Shown: piece after piece, positions 1-9,704 of the stretch
Position numbering within the stretch: the first letter of the stretch is position 1
Layout of the letters: every line of letters begins with the position of its first letter
Source: Hyphomicrobiales bacterium
GTDB lineage: Bacteria; Pseudomonadota; Alphaproteobacteria; Rhizobiales; Rhizobiaceae
Reading direction: 5' to 3'
NCBI GenBank assembly: GCA_003577315.1
Contig: QEVK01000014.1
Location: 20,932-84,931 of the forward strand
Length of the DNA: 64,000 nucleotides
The notes under the pieces: model-generated
Seen by the model: only the letters and a program-made list of their open reading frames with translations
Databases searched by the model: none
Told to the model about the DNA's origin: nothing
Program-made: the position numbers and the translations under genes

Positions 1-1170
<1,170 letters not shown>

Positions 1171-1186
1171 GCCGTCCGCCGCCCGC

Positions 1187-1414
1187 TCAGTTGCCGCGCT
1201 CGCGGGCAAGGCGCGCGCGGCGCGTCTCGCGGCGTGGCTTGCGCTCCACCGTTTCAAGGCGAGCCGGCAGCTCGGCCATCACCGCGCGGCGGGCCTGCGG
1301 CGTCATCGTGATCCAGGCCGCGATCTCGGCCCGCGTGCGGCCGCAGCCGAAGCAGTAGCCGGTCTTCTCGTCGATGGAGCAGACGAGGATGCAGGGGGAT
1401 TCGATTGCCGTCAT
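1187..1414 (-). CDS. DUF1289 domain protein
   Basis: A 75-residue protein. The start at MTAIESPC was chosen over an upstream in-frame extension because the conserved domain begins there and an AAAGG sequence precedes the ATG. The domain has four cysteines arranged as SPCILVC...GYCFGCGRT, followed by EIAAWITM, which is the DUF1289 signature of small proteobacterial proteins. The tail is Arg-rich. Paired cysteines suggest metal binding, but no function is established. In many rhizobia I recall this family near cobalamin lower-ligand genes; here a CobT-family gene is divergent from it, and no cobS is present between them. Confidence 0.85.
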   Translation of the reverse strand: MTAIESPCILVCSIDEKTGYCFGCGRTRAEIAAWITMTPQARRAVMAELPARLETVERKPRRETRRARLARERGN

Positions 1415-1555
1415 GATCGCCTTTCGCCTGCGGCCCGGTGGCGGGACGCGGTGCGACCTGTCGCCGCCGGCCGCCCCGCCCGAACCTTGTGCATTGTGCT
1501 CCAACTTTCAAGGCGCTATGCCGTGGCGACCTCACGCCCTACCGGACCCGCCGCC

Positions 1556-2500
1556 ATGACCACCGGCCTTCCCTTCGACGATTTCCGCAACCTCATCAAG
1601 GCCCTGCCGGGGCCGAACGAGGCCGCGCGCGCCCGCGCGGCCGAGCACGGCGGCAAGCTTTCGGCGCAAGGCCCCTCGCTCGGGCGCCTCGGCGCCATCG
1701 CCGAGTGGCTGGCGGCATGGACCGGACGCGAGCCGAAGGTGACGCGGCCGCTGGTGGCGCTGTTCGCGGGCACGCATCGCGGCGTGCCGGGCTCGAAGGA
1801 GAGGACGCAGGCCATGGTCGAGCGTGCGGCCGCCGGCGGGGCGATGGTGTGCCAGCTCTGCGCGGCCAACGACCTCGGCCTCAAGGTGTTCGACCTTGCG
1901 CTGCACATGCCGGTCGGCGACATCGCCGAGGACGCGGCGCTCGACGAGCGCGGCTGCGCCGCCACCATGGCGTTCGGCATGGAAGCCATCGCGGGCGGCA
2001 TCGACCTCGTCTGCGTCGGCGCGATCGGCGTCGGCGGCGCGCTTTCGGCCGCCGCGCTGATGGCGGCGCTGCACGGCGGCCCCGCCTGCGACTGGACCGA
2101 CGCGCATGCCGGGGCGGTCGAGCGGGCGCTGGCGCGCCACCAGGGCCACCTGAACGATCCGCTGGAGGCGCTGCGGCGGCTGGGCGGGCGCGAAATGGCG
2201 GCCATCGCCGGCGCGATCCTCGCCGCGCGCATGGAGAAGATACCCGTCATCCTCGACGGCTATGCCAGCCTCGCCGCCGCCGCCGTGCTCAGGGCGGCGG
2301 AACCCTCGGCGCTCGACCATTGCCTGCTCGGCCACGTCTCGACGGAAAAGGGCATGGCCAGGGCCGCGGCCGCGCTGGGGCTCGTCCCGCTCGTCGACCT
2401 GTCGCTCGGCGACGGCGAGGGTGCGGGTGCTGCGCTGGCGGCCGGCATCGTCAAGAACGCGGCGGCGGTGCATTCGGGCATGGCGATCGTGCCGCAATAG
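1556..2500 (+). CDS. cobT: CobT-family protein lacking the catalytic motifs (probable pseudoenzyme)
   Basis: A 314-residue protein clearly homologous to nicotinate-nucleotide:dimethylbenzimidazole phosphoribosyltransferase (CobT, CobU in rhizobia), which makes alpha-ribazole phosphate for the cobalamin lower loop. Recognisable blocks are GLPFDDFRNLIKALPGP, ANDLGLKVFDLAL, CAATMAFGMEAIAGG and LGGREMAAIAGAILAARMEKIPVI. However, the family motif GEMGIGNTT, which carries catalytic Glu174 (Salmonella numbering), reads GAIGVGGAL. The GNHGV loop is altered and shortened, the Gly-rich GTG...K segment is missing, and the protein ends at HSGMAIVPQ, before the MATFEQAGV tail that carries Glu317. The frame is otherwise open. 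ATG 1556 was chosen because homology starts there; the upstream in-frame extension is not family-like. The stop TAG abuts a rhizobial palindromic repeat. Either it is a decaying gene or it has been repurposed without the transferase chemistry. Confidence 0.8.
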   Translation: MTTGLPFDDFRNLIKALPGPNEAARARAAEHGGKLSAQGPSLGRLGAIAEWLAAWTGREPKVTRPLVALFAGTHRGVPGSKERTQAMVERAAAGGAMVCQLCAANDLGLKVFDLALHMPVGDIAEDAALDERGCAATMAFGMEAIAGGIDLVCVGAIGVGGALSAAALMAALHGGPACDWTDAHAGAVERALARHQGHLNDPLEALRRLGGREMAAIAGAILAARMEKIPVILDGYASLAAAAVLRAAEPSALDHCLLGHVSTEKGMARAAAALGLVPLVDLSLGDGEGAGAALAAGIVKNAAAVHSGMAIVPQ

Positions 2501-2574
2501 AGCAATTCCAGGAAAAGTGTGAAGCGCTTTTCCGTCCGGAATTGCGGAAGAAAAAGGGATGGATCGTTCTTCCG
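2501..2574. repeat. Rhizobial intergenic palindromic repeat
   Basis: An imperfect stem with arms 2502-2509/2538-2545 and inner arms 2511-2517/2527-2533 is followed by a second inverted pair, 2545-2552/2567-2574. The core (GCAATTCC, then GGAAAAG, then CTTTTCC, then GGAATTGC) resembles a dispersed element seen many times in Mesorhizobium-type genomes. It lies between the convergent CobT-like gene and the histidine kinase gene and may serve as their shared terminator. The TAG just before it is the CobT-like stop codon. Confidence 0.65.
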
Positions 2575-2619
2575 CTTCTGCGAGACGATCAGGGAGCGCG
2601 GCGAGGGCGGCCGCGCCTT

Positions 2620-4158
<1,539 letters not shown>

Positions 4159-4233
4159 GGATAGTTTCGATGTTTCCGCCGGGACAGAATCCGTGAAGGC
4201 ACCCTAGCCGCGAATGATTAAGAGAGCCTTCCG

Positions 4234-4860
4234 ATGACGCGCCGCAACCTGCGGGATTCCGGGGCGCGGCGGGCCGGCATGCGGCCGCGCGCAAGGCGCC
4301 GGCGGCGGCTTGCCGATGCGCTCCTGGCGCTGGCGGCGTTCGGCGCGCTGGCGGTGGTGGCGGCGCGCGCGCCGCTGCTGGTGCGCCCGCACGAGACGCT
4401 GCACGGGCCGGCGCGCGTCGCGGACGGCGATTCGCTGGTGGTCGGCGGCGTGCGCGTGCGGCTGGAAGGCATCGACGCGCCCGAGCTTGCCCAGACCTGC
4501 ACGCGCGGCGGCCGCGACTATGCCTGCGGCCGCGAGGCACAGGCGGCGCTGGCGCGGCTGGCGGCGGGCGGCACGGTGTCGTGCGAGGGCTCCGGCCGCG
4601 ACCGCTACGGGCGCGTGCTGGCGCGCTGCACGGCGGGGACGATCGAGCTCAACCGCGCCATGGTCGAGGCGGGATGGGCGGTGGCCTATGGCGACTATGG
4701 CGCGCAGGAGACGGCGGCGCGGCGGGCCGGGCGCGGGCTGTGGGCAGGCTCCTTCGAGCGGCCGCAGGAATGGCGGCGCGTCCATGGCGGGCTCGCCGAG
4801 GCGCCGCATGGCGGGCTTTCCGCCGTTTGGGGCTGGCTGCGCGGCCTGTTCGGGTTCTAG
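4234..4860 (+). CDS. Thermonuclease (SNase-like) family protein
   Basis: A 208-residue protein. An Arg-rich N-terminus is followed by one hydrophobic segment (about residues 27-45), a likely membrane anchor or uncleaved signal, so the nuclease domain should lie outside the cytoplasm. The SNase fold motifs are present: VADGDSL, VRLEGIDAPE and RDRYGRVLAR, matching metal ligand Asp21, Arg35, Asp40, Glu43 and Arg87 of staphylococcal nuclease. The Thr41 position is Ala. EAGWAVAYGDY follows, as is common in the bacterial family. Four cysteines near residues 89-97 and 114-130 could form disulfides. It probably degrades extracytoplasmic DNA or RNA; physiological substrate unknown. The AGAGAG before ATG 4234 supports the start. 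Confidence 0.85.
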   Translation: MTRRNLRDSGARRAGMRPRARRRRRLADALLALAAFGALAVVAARAPLLVRPHETLHGPARVADGDSLVVGGVRVRLEGIDAPELAQTCTRGGRDYACGREAQAALARLAAGGTVSCEGSGRDRYGRVLARCTAGTIELNRAMVEAGWAVAYGDYGAQETAARRAGRGLWAGSFERPQEWRRVHGGLAEAPHGGLSAVWGWLRGLFGF

Positions 4861-4962
4861 GGCAACGTGCATCCCGACGGATGCGTAATGTTGCTCTATC
4901 CTTTTGTTTGCGCATCGGATTTATCCGAAAAGTGCATCCACTTTTCGGCCCGATGCTCTAGA
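4861..4962. repeat. Rhizobial dispersed palindromic element
   Basis: It contains a 10-bp perfect hairpin (CCGAAAAGTG at 4925-4934, loop CATC, CACTTTTCGG at 4939-4948) and a smaller hairpin GCATCC/GGATGC near 4870-4885. It ends with GATGCTCTAG, a boundary common to dispersed repeats of Mesorhizobium-like genomes. It immediately follows the stop codon of the nuclease gene and could also act as a terminator or RNA stabiliser. Confidence 0.6.
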
Positions 4963-4991
4963 TTGACATCGTCGAGGAGAGGAGATTCCGT

Positions 4992-5603
4992 ATGAGGCTG
5001 TTCGATGGCGGCAAGGCCCCCAACCCGCGCCGGGTGCGCGTCTTTCTCGCCGAAAAGGGCATCGAGGTGCCGCTGGCGCCCGTCGACATGGGCGCCATGG
5101 GCCACCGCGCGCCCGAGATCGCCGAGCGCAACCCGCTGCGTCGCCTGCCGGTGCTGGAGCTCGACGACGGCACGGTCATCACCGAATCGGTGGCGATCTG
5201 CCGCTATTTCGAGGAGACCAGCCCGCAGCCGCCGCTGTTCGGCACCGGCGCGCTCGGCAAGGCCAGGGTCGAGGAATGGCAGCGCCGCATGGAGCTTCAC
5301 CTGCTGATGCCGGTGGCGCACGCCTTCCGCCATCTCCACTCGGCGATGAAGGAGTGGGAGGTGCCGCAGGTCGCCGAGTGGGGCGAGGCCAACAAGCCCA
5401 AGGCGCTCGACTTCCTCGCGCTGCTCGACCGCGAGCTTGCCGGCCGCGAGTTCGCCGCCGGCGACGCCTATTCCATCGCCGACATCACCGGGCTGATCGC
5501 TATCGACTTCATGAAGCCGGCGCGCATTGCCGTGCCGGAGGAGCTCGCCAACGTGCGGCGCTGGCACGCCGCGCTTTCGGCGCGGCCGAGCGCCAGAGCC
5601 TGA
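4992..5603 (+). CDS. Glutathione S-transferase family protein
   Basis: A 203-residue protein of normal GST size. The N-terminal thioredoxin-like domain runs to about residue 80 with APNPRRVRVFLAEKG, the cis-proline segment RLPVLELDDG and the glutathione-contacting ESVAICRYFEE. An all-helical C-terminal domain ends with AGDAYSIADITGLIAIDF, the N-capping box region. It is a cytoplasmic protein that would conjugate or reduce electrophiles with glutathione; the substrate cannot be told. A strong GAGGAGAGGAG lies before the ATG. It is followed after 25 bases by the UDG-like gene and may be cotranscribed with it. Confidence 0.9.
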   Translation: MRLFDGGKAPNPRRVRVFLAEKGIEVPLAPVDMGAMGHRAPEIAERNPLRRLPVLELDDGTVITESVAICRYFEETSPQPPLFGTGALGKARVEEWQRRMELHLLMPVAHAFRHLHSAMKEWEVPQVAEWGEANKPKALDFLALLDRELAGREFAAGDAYSIADITGLIAIDFMKPARIAVPEELANVRRWHAALSARPSARA

Positions 5604-5628
5604 AACCGCGCCTGATGGACCGCGCCTG

Positions 5629-6255
5629 ATGGACCCGGGGCTTGCCGCGCTGCTCGCCCGCATCCGCGCCTGCCGCATCTGCCGCGACACGCCGATGGGC
5701 AGGCCGCTGCCGCACGAGCCGCGGCCGGTGGTCGTGGCCTCGTCGCGGGCGAGGGTGCTGATCGCCGGCCAGGCGCCGGGGACGAAGGTCCACGCCAGCG
5801 GCATCCCGTTCGACGACCGCTCCGGCGACAGGCTGCGCGACTGGCTCGGCGTCACGCCGGCGCAGTTCTACGACGCCGACAATTTCGCCATCGTGCCGAT
5901 GGGGTTCTGCTTCCCCGGCCTCGATGCGAAGGGCGGCGACCTGCCGCCGCGCCGCGAATGCGCCCCGGCCTGGCGGGCGCCGCTGCTTGCGCTGATGCCG
6001 CAGATCGAGCTGGTGCTGGCCGTCGGCGGCTATGCGCAGGCATGGCATATGGGTGTGCGGCGCGGCGCCTCGCTGACCGAGACGGTGGCCGGCTGGCGGG
6101 CGGCCCTTGCCGGCGGCCCGGGCCCGCGCGTGCTGCCGCTGCCGCACCCGTCGTGGCGCAACACCGCGTGGCTGAAACGCAACCCGTGGTTCGAGGCCGA
6201 ACTGCTGCCGGCGCTGCGGCACGAAATCGCAATCCGGGTTGCGGCGCATCCTTAG
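5629..6255 (+). CDS. Uracil-DNA glycosylase superfamily protein
   Basis: A 208-residue protein; ATG 5629 was chosen because the homology begins at MDPGLAALLARIRACRICRD. The superfamily motif A is GQAPGTKVHASGIPF (compare GEAPGEE...G.PF of family 4) and the motif B equivalent is LPLPHPSWRNTAWL. The N-terminal Cys-x2-Cys recalls the first two Fe-S ligands of family 4 enzymes. The second ligand pair is not complete, as only one Cys occurs in PPRRECAPAW, so a normal 4Fe-4S cluster is doubtful. Whether it removes uracil is therefore unproven; it may be a variant acting on another lesion or a non-catalytic binder. Confidence 0.75.
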   Translation: MDPGLAALLARIRACRICRDTPMGRPLPHEPRPVVVASSRARVLIAGQAPGTKVHASGIPFDDRSGDRLRDWLGVTPAQFYDADNFAIVPMGFCFPGLDAKGGDLPPRRECAPAWRAPLLALMPQIELVLAVGGYAQAWHMGVRRGASLTETVAGWRAALAGGPGPRVLPLPHPSWRNTAWLKRNPWFEAELLPALRHEIAIRVAAHP

Positions 6256-6297
6256 GCAACGGCATCGCCAGACCGGCCTTTGAGGAGAAAATATTTC

Positions 6298-6336
6298 TTG
6301 TCGGGGTATTTTGTTCCCACCATATTGGGACAAAAT
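6298..6336 (+). promoter_or_regulatory. Putative promoter with overlapping palindromic operator of the Lrp gene
   Basis: TTGTCG (6298-6303), 17 bases and CATATT (6321-6326) form a plausible sigma70-type promoter. An imperfect inverted repeat, ATTTTGTTCCCA (6308-6319) and TGGGACAAAAT (6326-6336), overlaps the -10 region. The arms match except for one extra base. The position fits autoregulation, as is common for Lrp/AsnC proteins. Confidence 0.5.
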
Positions 6337-6352
6337 TCCACGGAGTTGCCGA

Positions 6353-6844
6353 ATGGACCGCCTCGACCGCAAAATCCTTCGCCTGTTGCAGGAGGATTCG
6401 ACGCTCGCCGTCGCCGACGTGGCCAAGAAGGTCGGCCTGTCGACCACGCCGTGCTGGCGGCGCATCCAGAAGCTGGAGGAGGAGGGCGTCATCCAGCGCC
6501 GCGTGGCCATCCTCGATCCGGTCAAGGTCAACACGCGCGTCAACGTCTTCGTGTCGATCCGCACCAGCACCCACTCGATGGAGTGGCTGCGGCGTTTCTC
6601 GGAGGTGATCCAGGAGTTCCCGGAGGTGGTCGAGTTCTATCGCATGAGCGGCGAGGTCGATTACCTGTTGCGCGTGGTCGTGCCCGACATCGCCGCCTAC
6701 GACGCCTTCTACAAGCGGCTGATCGCGAAGATCGAGATCCGCGACGTCTCGTCGGCCTTCGCGATGGAGCAGATCAAGAACACGACGCAGCTTCCGCTCG
6801 ACTATCTGGTGCTCGACAAGGAAAGCGGCGCCGGCGCGGCATAG
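6353..6844 (+). CDS. Lrp/AsnC family transcriptional regulator
   Basis: A 163-residue protein of standard family length. The N-terminal winged helix (about 1-60) has LDRKILRLLQEDSTLAVADVAKKVGLSTTPCWRRIQKLE, given here in part: the recognition helix is LSTTPCWRRIQ. The C-terminal RAM/AsnC effector domain (about 68-150) has FPEVVEFYRMSGEVDYLLRV. The STTPCWRRI recognition helix is the Lrp subclass responding to amino acids such as leucine or branched substrates. ATG 6353 is taken as start because the family begins at MDRLDRKIL; it lies close behind a palindromic promoter. It points towards the leftward amino-acid ABC operon, which it might control, but that is only suggested by proximity. Confidence 0.9.
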   Translation: MDRLDRKILRLLQEDSTLAVADVAKKVGLSTTPCWRRIQKLEEEGVIQRRVAILDPVKVNTRVNVFVSIRTSTHSMEWLRRFSEVIQEFPEVVEFYRMSGEVDYLLRVVVPDIAAYDAFYKRLIAKIEIRDVSSAFAMEQIKNTTQLPLDYLVLDKESGAGAA

Positions 6845-6942
6845 GAGCCGTCCGCGATCCGGCCGCATCGCGCCGCCGGGCGCCGAGTGGCGGCGGTCAG
6901 GCTCCTTGCATCACCGGCATGAAGCTGAGATTGGCCATCGGT

Positions 6943-7080
6943 TTATCGACTTTTCTTCATAAGCCGCATGAGAGTCCTTTCCGCTTCCAGCTCGCGCACG
7001 GCGTCCTTGCCGGTGCGGATGCCGTAGCGCGCCATGCCGGCGACGGTCGCGGCGGGAGAAAGGCCGACCGCCGCCGCCAT
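6943..7080 (-). CDS. Small hypothetical protein coupled to the upstream oxidoreductase gene
   Basis: A 45-residue reading frame (MAAAVGLSPAATVAGMARYG at the start, ending in ERTLMRLMKKSR). Its ATG lies two bases after the stop of the oxidoreductase gene, preceded by GGAAAGG, so translational coupling is likely. It has a hydrophobic, Ala-rich front half and a charged helical back half. I do not recognise a family. It is the last gene of the leftward operon. It could be a real small protein or an evolutionary remnant of a longer gene. Confidence 0.45.
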   Translation of the reverse strand: MAAAVGLSPAATVAGMARYGIRTGKDAVRELEAERTLMRLMKKSR

Positions 7081-7082
7081 CG

Positions 7083-7952
7083 CTACCTTTCCAGCCGGGC
7101 CAGCAGCGAGGACGTGTCCCAGCGGCTGCCGCCCATGGCCTGCACCTCCTTGTAGAACTGGTCGACCAGCGCCGTGACCGGCAGGCTCGCGCCGTTGCGG
7201 TCGGCCTCGGCGAGGCAGATTCCGAGATCCTTGCGCATCCAGTCGACGGCGAAGCCGAAATCGTAGCGGCCCTCGTTCATGGTCTTGTGGCGGTTCTCCA
7301 TCTGCCACGAGCCGGCCGCACCCTTGGAGATGACCTCGACCACCTTTCCGATGTCGAGGCCGGCCTTCCTGCCGAAATGGATGCCTTCGGCGAGCCCCTG
7401 CACGAGGCCGGCGATGCAGATCTGGTTGATCATCTTGGTAAGCTGGCCCGCGCCCGCCGGCCCCATCAGCCCGACCATGCGGGCGAAGGCGGCGATGACC
7501 GGCTTCGCCTTGTCGAAGGTGGCCTCGTCGCCGCCGCACATCACCGTCAGGACGCCGTTCTCGGCGCCGGCCTGGCCGCCGGAGACCGGCGCGTCGATGA
7601 AGCCGAAGCCGCGCTTTCTCGCCTCGGCGTCCAGCTCGCGCGCGACTTCGGCGGATGCCGTGGTGTTGTCGACGAAGACCGCGCCGGGCTTCATCGCGGC
7701 GAACGCGCCCTGCGGCCCGACTGTGACGGCGCGCAGGTCGTCGTCGTTGCCGACGCAGGCGAAGACGAAATCCTGCCCGGCGGCGGCCTCCGCCGGCGTC
7801 GGCGCGGCGGCCCCGCCATGCTCGGCCACCCATTTCTCGGCCCTGGCCACGGTGCGGTTGTAGACGGTGACGTCGTGGCCGCCGCGGTTCTTCAGATGCG
7901 CGGCCATCGGATAGCCCATGACGCCAAGCCCGAGAAATGCAACCTTCGCCAT
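7083..7952 (-). CDS. NAD(P)-dependent beta-hydroxyacid dehydrogenase (HIBADH family)
   Basis: A 289-residue protein with a Rossmann domain opening at FLGLGVMGYPMAAHL (Gly-x-Gly-x2-Gly). The substrate motif is DAPVSGGQAGAENG, and the catalytic-lysine motif is GAGQLTKMINQ. This is the full set for the 3-hydroxyisobutyrate / tartronate semialdehyde / 6-phosphogluconate-like dehydrogenase superfamily. It would oxidise a 3-hydroxyacid, or reduce the semialdehyde, in the cytoplasm; the exact substrate is undetermined. It lies 44 bases downstream of an amino-acid ABC permease gene on the same strand, which suggests the imported compound or its breakdown product is linked to the reaction. Valine-type catabolism is one possibility. 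Confidence 0.88.
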   Translation of the reverse strand: MAKVAFLGLGVMGYPMAAHLKNRGGHDVTVYNRTVARAEKWVAEHGGAAAPTPAEAAAGQDFVFACVGNDDDLRAVTVGPQGAFAAMKPGAVFVDNTTASAEVARELDAEARKRGFGFIDAPVSGGQAGAENGVLTVMCGGDEATFDKAKPVIAAFARMVGLMGPAGAGQLTKMINQICIAGLVQGLAEGIHFGRKAGLDIGKVVEVISKGAAGSWQMENRHKTMNEGRYDFGFAVDWMRKDLGICLAEADRNGASLPVTALVDQFYKEVQAMGGSRWDTSSLLARLER

Positions 7953-7996
7953 GCCGGCTCTCCTTCGCTCCAGTCCCTTGCGCGGAAAATGCCGCC

Positions 7997-8830
7997 TCAG
8001 CGCCTGAGATGCGCGGTGATGCGGCCTTCGATGTGGTTGATTATGTTGCGCAGCGTCTCGACGATCGCAAGATAGATCACCGCCGCCCACAGATAGGTCT
8101 GGAAATCGAAGGTGCGCGAATAGGCGCGCCTCGTCTCGCCCATCAGGTCGAGCACGGTGATGATGGCGACGATGGCCGAGCCCTTGATCATCAGGATGAT
8201 CTCGTTGCCGTAGGGGCGCAGCGCCACGATCAGCGCCTGCGGCAGGATGATCTTGCGCAGCGTCAGCCAGCGCGGGATGCCGAGCGAGGCCGCCCCCTCC
8301 CACTGGCCCCTCGGCACCGACTGCACCGCCCCGCGCAGGATCTCGGCCTGGTAGGCGGCGGTGTTGAGCGTGAAGGCCAGAAGCGCGCAGTACCACGCCT
8401 CGCGGAAGAAGCCCCACAGGCCGAGCGCCTCGAGCTGCGGCCGGAAGGAGCCCATGCCGTAATAGATCAGGAACGCCTGGGCGAGCAGCGGCGTGCCGCG
8501 AAAGAAATAGACATAGGCATAGGCCGGCCAGGCCAGCCACGGATTCCGCGAGGTGCGCGCCCAGGCGACGGGCGCCGAAAGCAGCGCCCCGAGCAGCACG
8601 GAAAGCCCGACGAGCTGGAGCGTGACCTTGAGGCCGGACAGGTAGCTGGGCGCATAGCGCGCGAACATCGCCGCGTCGTAGGCCGAGACGAGGTAGGCGA
8701 CGAGCCCGAGGCCGACAACGATCCACAGCGCCATCAGCGCGTAGCCGGCGATGCGCTGGCGCGGCCAGCCGCGCGCCGGCGGCGGCGGGCGCTCGACCGC
8801 CGCGGAATCAGGAGCGGCGGGGGCGCTCAT
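7997..8830 (-). CDS. Polar amino-acid ABC transporter permease (HisM/ArtM-like)
   Basis: A 277-residue inner-membrane protein. A Pro-rich cytoplasmic N-terminus is followed by about five to six membrane helices. The EAA loop is EGAASLGIPRWLTLRKIILPQALIVALRP, with key residues E, A, G and the ILPQA contact for the ATPase. YFFRGTPLLAQ is the PAAT permease signature. The start at MSAPAAP overlaps the upstream permease stop by four bases (ATGA), indicating coupling. It pairs with the 8827-9540 permease to form a heterodimeric channel. No ATPase gene is present in this operon. Confidence 0.92.
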   Translation of the reverse strand: MSAPAAPDSAAVERPPPPARGWPRQRIAGYALMALWIVVGLGLVAYLVSAYDAAMFARYAPSYLSGLKVTLQLVGLSVLLGALLSAPVAWARTSRNPWLAWPAYAYVYFFRGTPLLAQAFLIYYGMGSFRPQLEALGLWGFFREAWYCALLAFTLNTAAYQAEILRGAVQSVPRGQWEGAASLGIPRWLTLRKIILPQALIVALRPYGNEIILMIKGSAIVAIITVLDLMGETRRAYSRTFDFQTYLWAAVIYLAIVETLRNIINHIEGRITAHLRR

Positions 8831-9540
8831 CGGGCGGGCTCCGCCTTGCCGGCCCAGCGCTCGACGAACACGAACGCCACCGAGGACAGGATGGCGAGGC
8901 CGAGATAGATGAGGCAGGCGACGCCGAAGAACAGGAACGCCTCGCGCGTGACGCGGGCGGCGATGCCGGCCTGCCGGATGATGTCGGACAGGCCGATCAC
9001 GGAAACGAGCGCGGTGTCCTTGATGAGGATCAGCCACAGATTGGTCAGGCCCGGCAGCGCGATGCGCACGAGCTGCGGCAGGATGACGAGGCGCATGGTC
9101 TGAAAGCGCGTCAGGCCGATGGCGTGGCCGGCCTCGTACTGGCCAGCGGGAATCGCGCGGAAGGCCGACAGGAAGACCTCGCTGGCATAGGAGGAGAACA
9201 CCGCCCCCAGCGCCACCATGCCGGCGACGAAGGCGTTGATCTCGATCGACGCATCGGGATCGAAGAACCAGACCGTGCGCTGTATGGCGAGCTGCGCGCC
9301 GTAGAAGACGAGGAACAGGGTGAGCAGCTCGGGCAGGCCGCGGAAGATGGTGGTGTAGATGTCGGCGGCCATGCGCAGCGACTTCTCGGGCGACTGCTTG
9401 GCGAGCGCCACGGCGAAGCCCACCGCCAGCCCCAGCGGCAGCGTGGCGAGCGCGAGCGACACGGTGACGAGCAGGCCCGAGGCAAGCTCGTCGCCCCAGC
9501 CCTCCGGCCCGAAGGCGAGCAGTGCGGCCATCCCTTCCAT
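8827..9540 (-). CDS. Polar amino-acid ABC transporter permease (HisQ/ArtQ-like)
   Basis: A 237-residue membrane protein with about five helices, the PAAT signature TTIFRGLPELLTLFLVFYG and the EAA loop AIGLTRFQTMRLVILPQLVRIALPG (key GLTR, ILPQ). The family comprises arginine, ornithine, histidine, octopine and nopaline importers. It is located between the binding-protein gene and the second permease gene, overlapping the latter by four bases. Substrate choice rests on the binding protein and is not decided here. Confidence 0.92.
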   Translation of the reverse strand: MEGMAALLAFGPEGWGDELASGLLVTVSLALATLPLGLAVGFAVALAKQSPEKSLRMAADIYTTIFRGLPELLTLFLVFYGAQLAIQRTVWFFDPDASIEINAFVAGMVALGAVFSSYASEVFLSAFRAIPAGQYEAGHAIGLTRFQTMRLVILPQLVRIALPGLTNLWLILIKDTALVSVIGLSDIIRQAGIAARVTREAFLFFGVACLIYLGLAILSSVAFVFVERWAGKAEPAR

Positions 9541-9654
9541 GAGAATCCCGCCCGACGGGCGGCCCGTCCTCCCCGGTGCGGCGATCTTGAGCGCCCCGCC
9601 GTGCCGCGGAGGCGCCGATCGCTCTGGCTTCTTTTCTCGCGCGGCCGGCGAGGC

Positions 9655-9678
9655 GGCGGCGGGACCGTTCCCGCCGCC
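9655..9678 (-). promoter_or_regulatory. Strong hairpin between binding-protein and permease genes
   Basis: Perfect 10-bp arms (9655-9664 and 9669-9678) with a four-base loop and no T-run after it on the minus strand. In ABC operons such hairpins often protect the binding-protein mRNA or partly terminate, so that the periplasmic protein is made in excess over the permeases. That role is inferred from position. Confidence 0.45.
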
Positions 9679-9704
9679 TTCAGCGCCGGCGGCGCCCGGT
9701 CATC

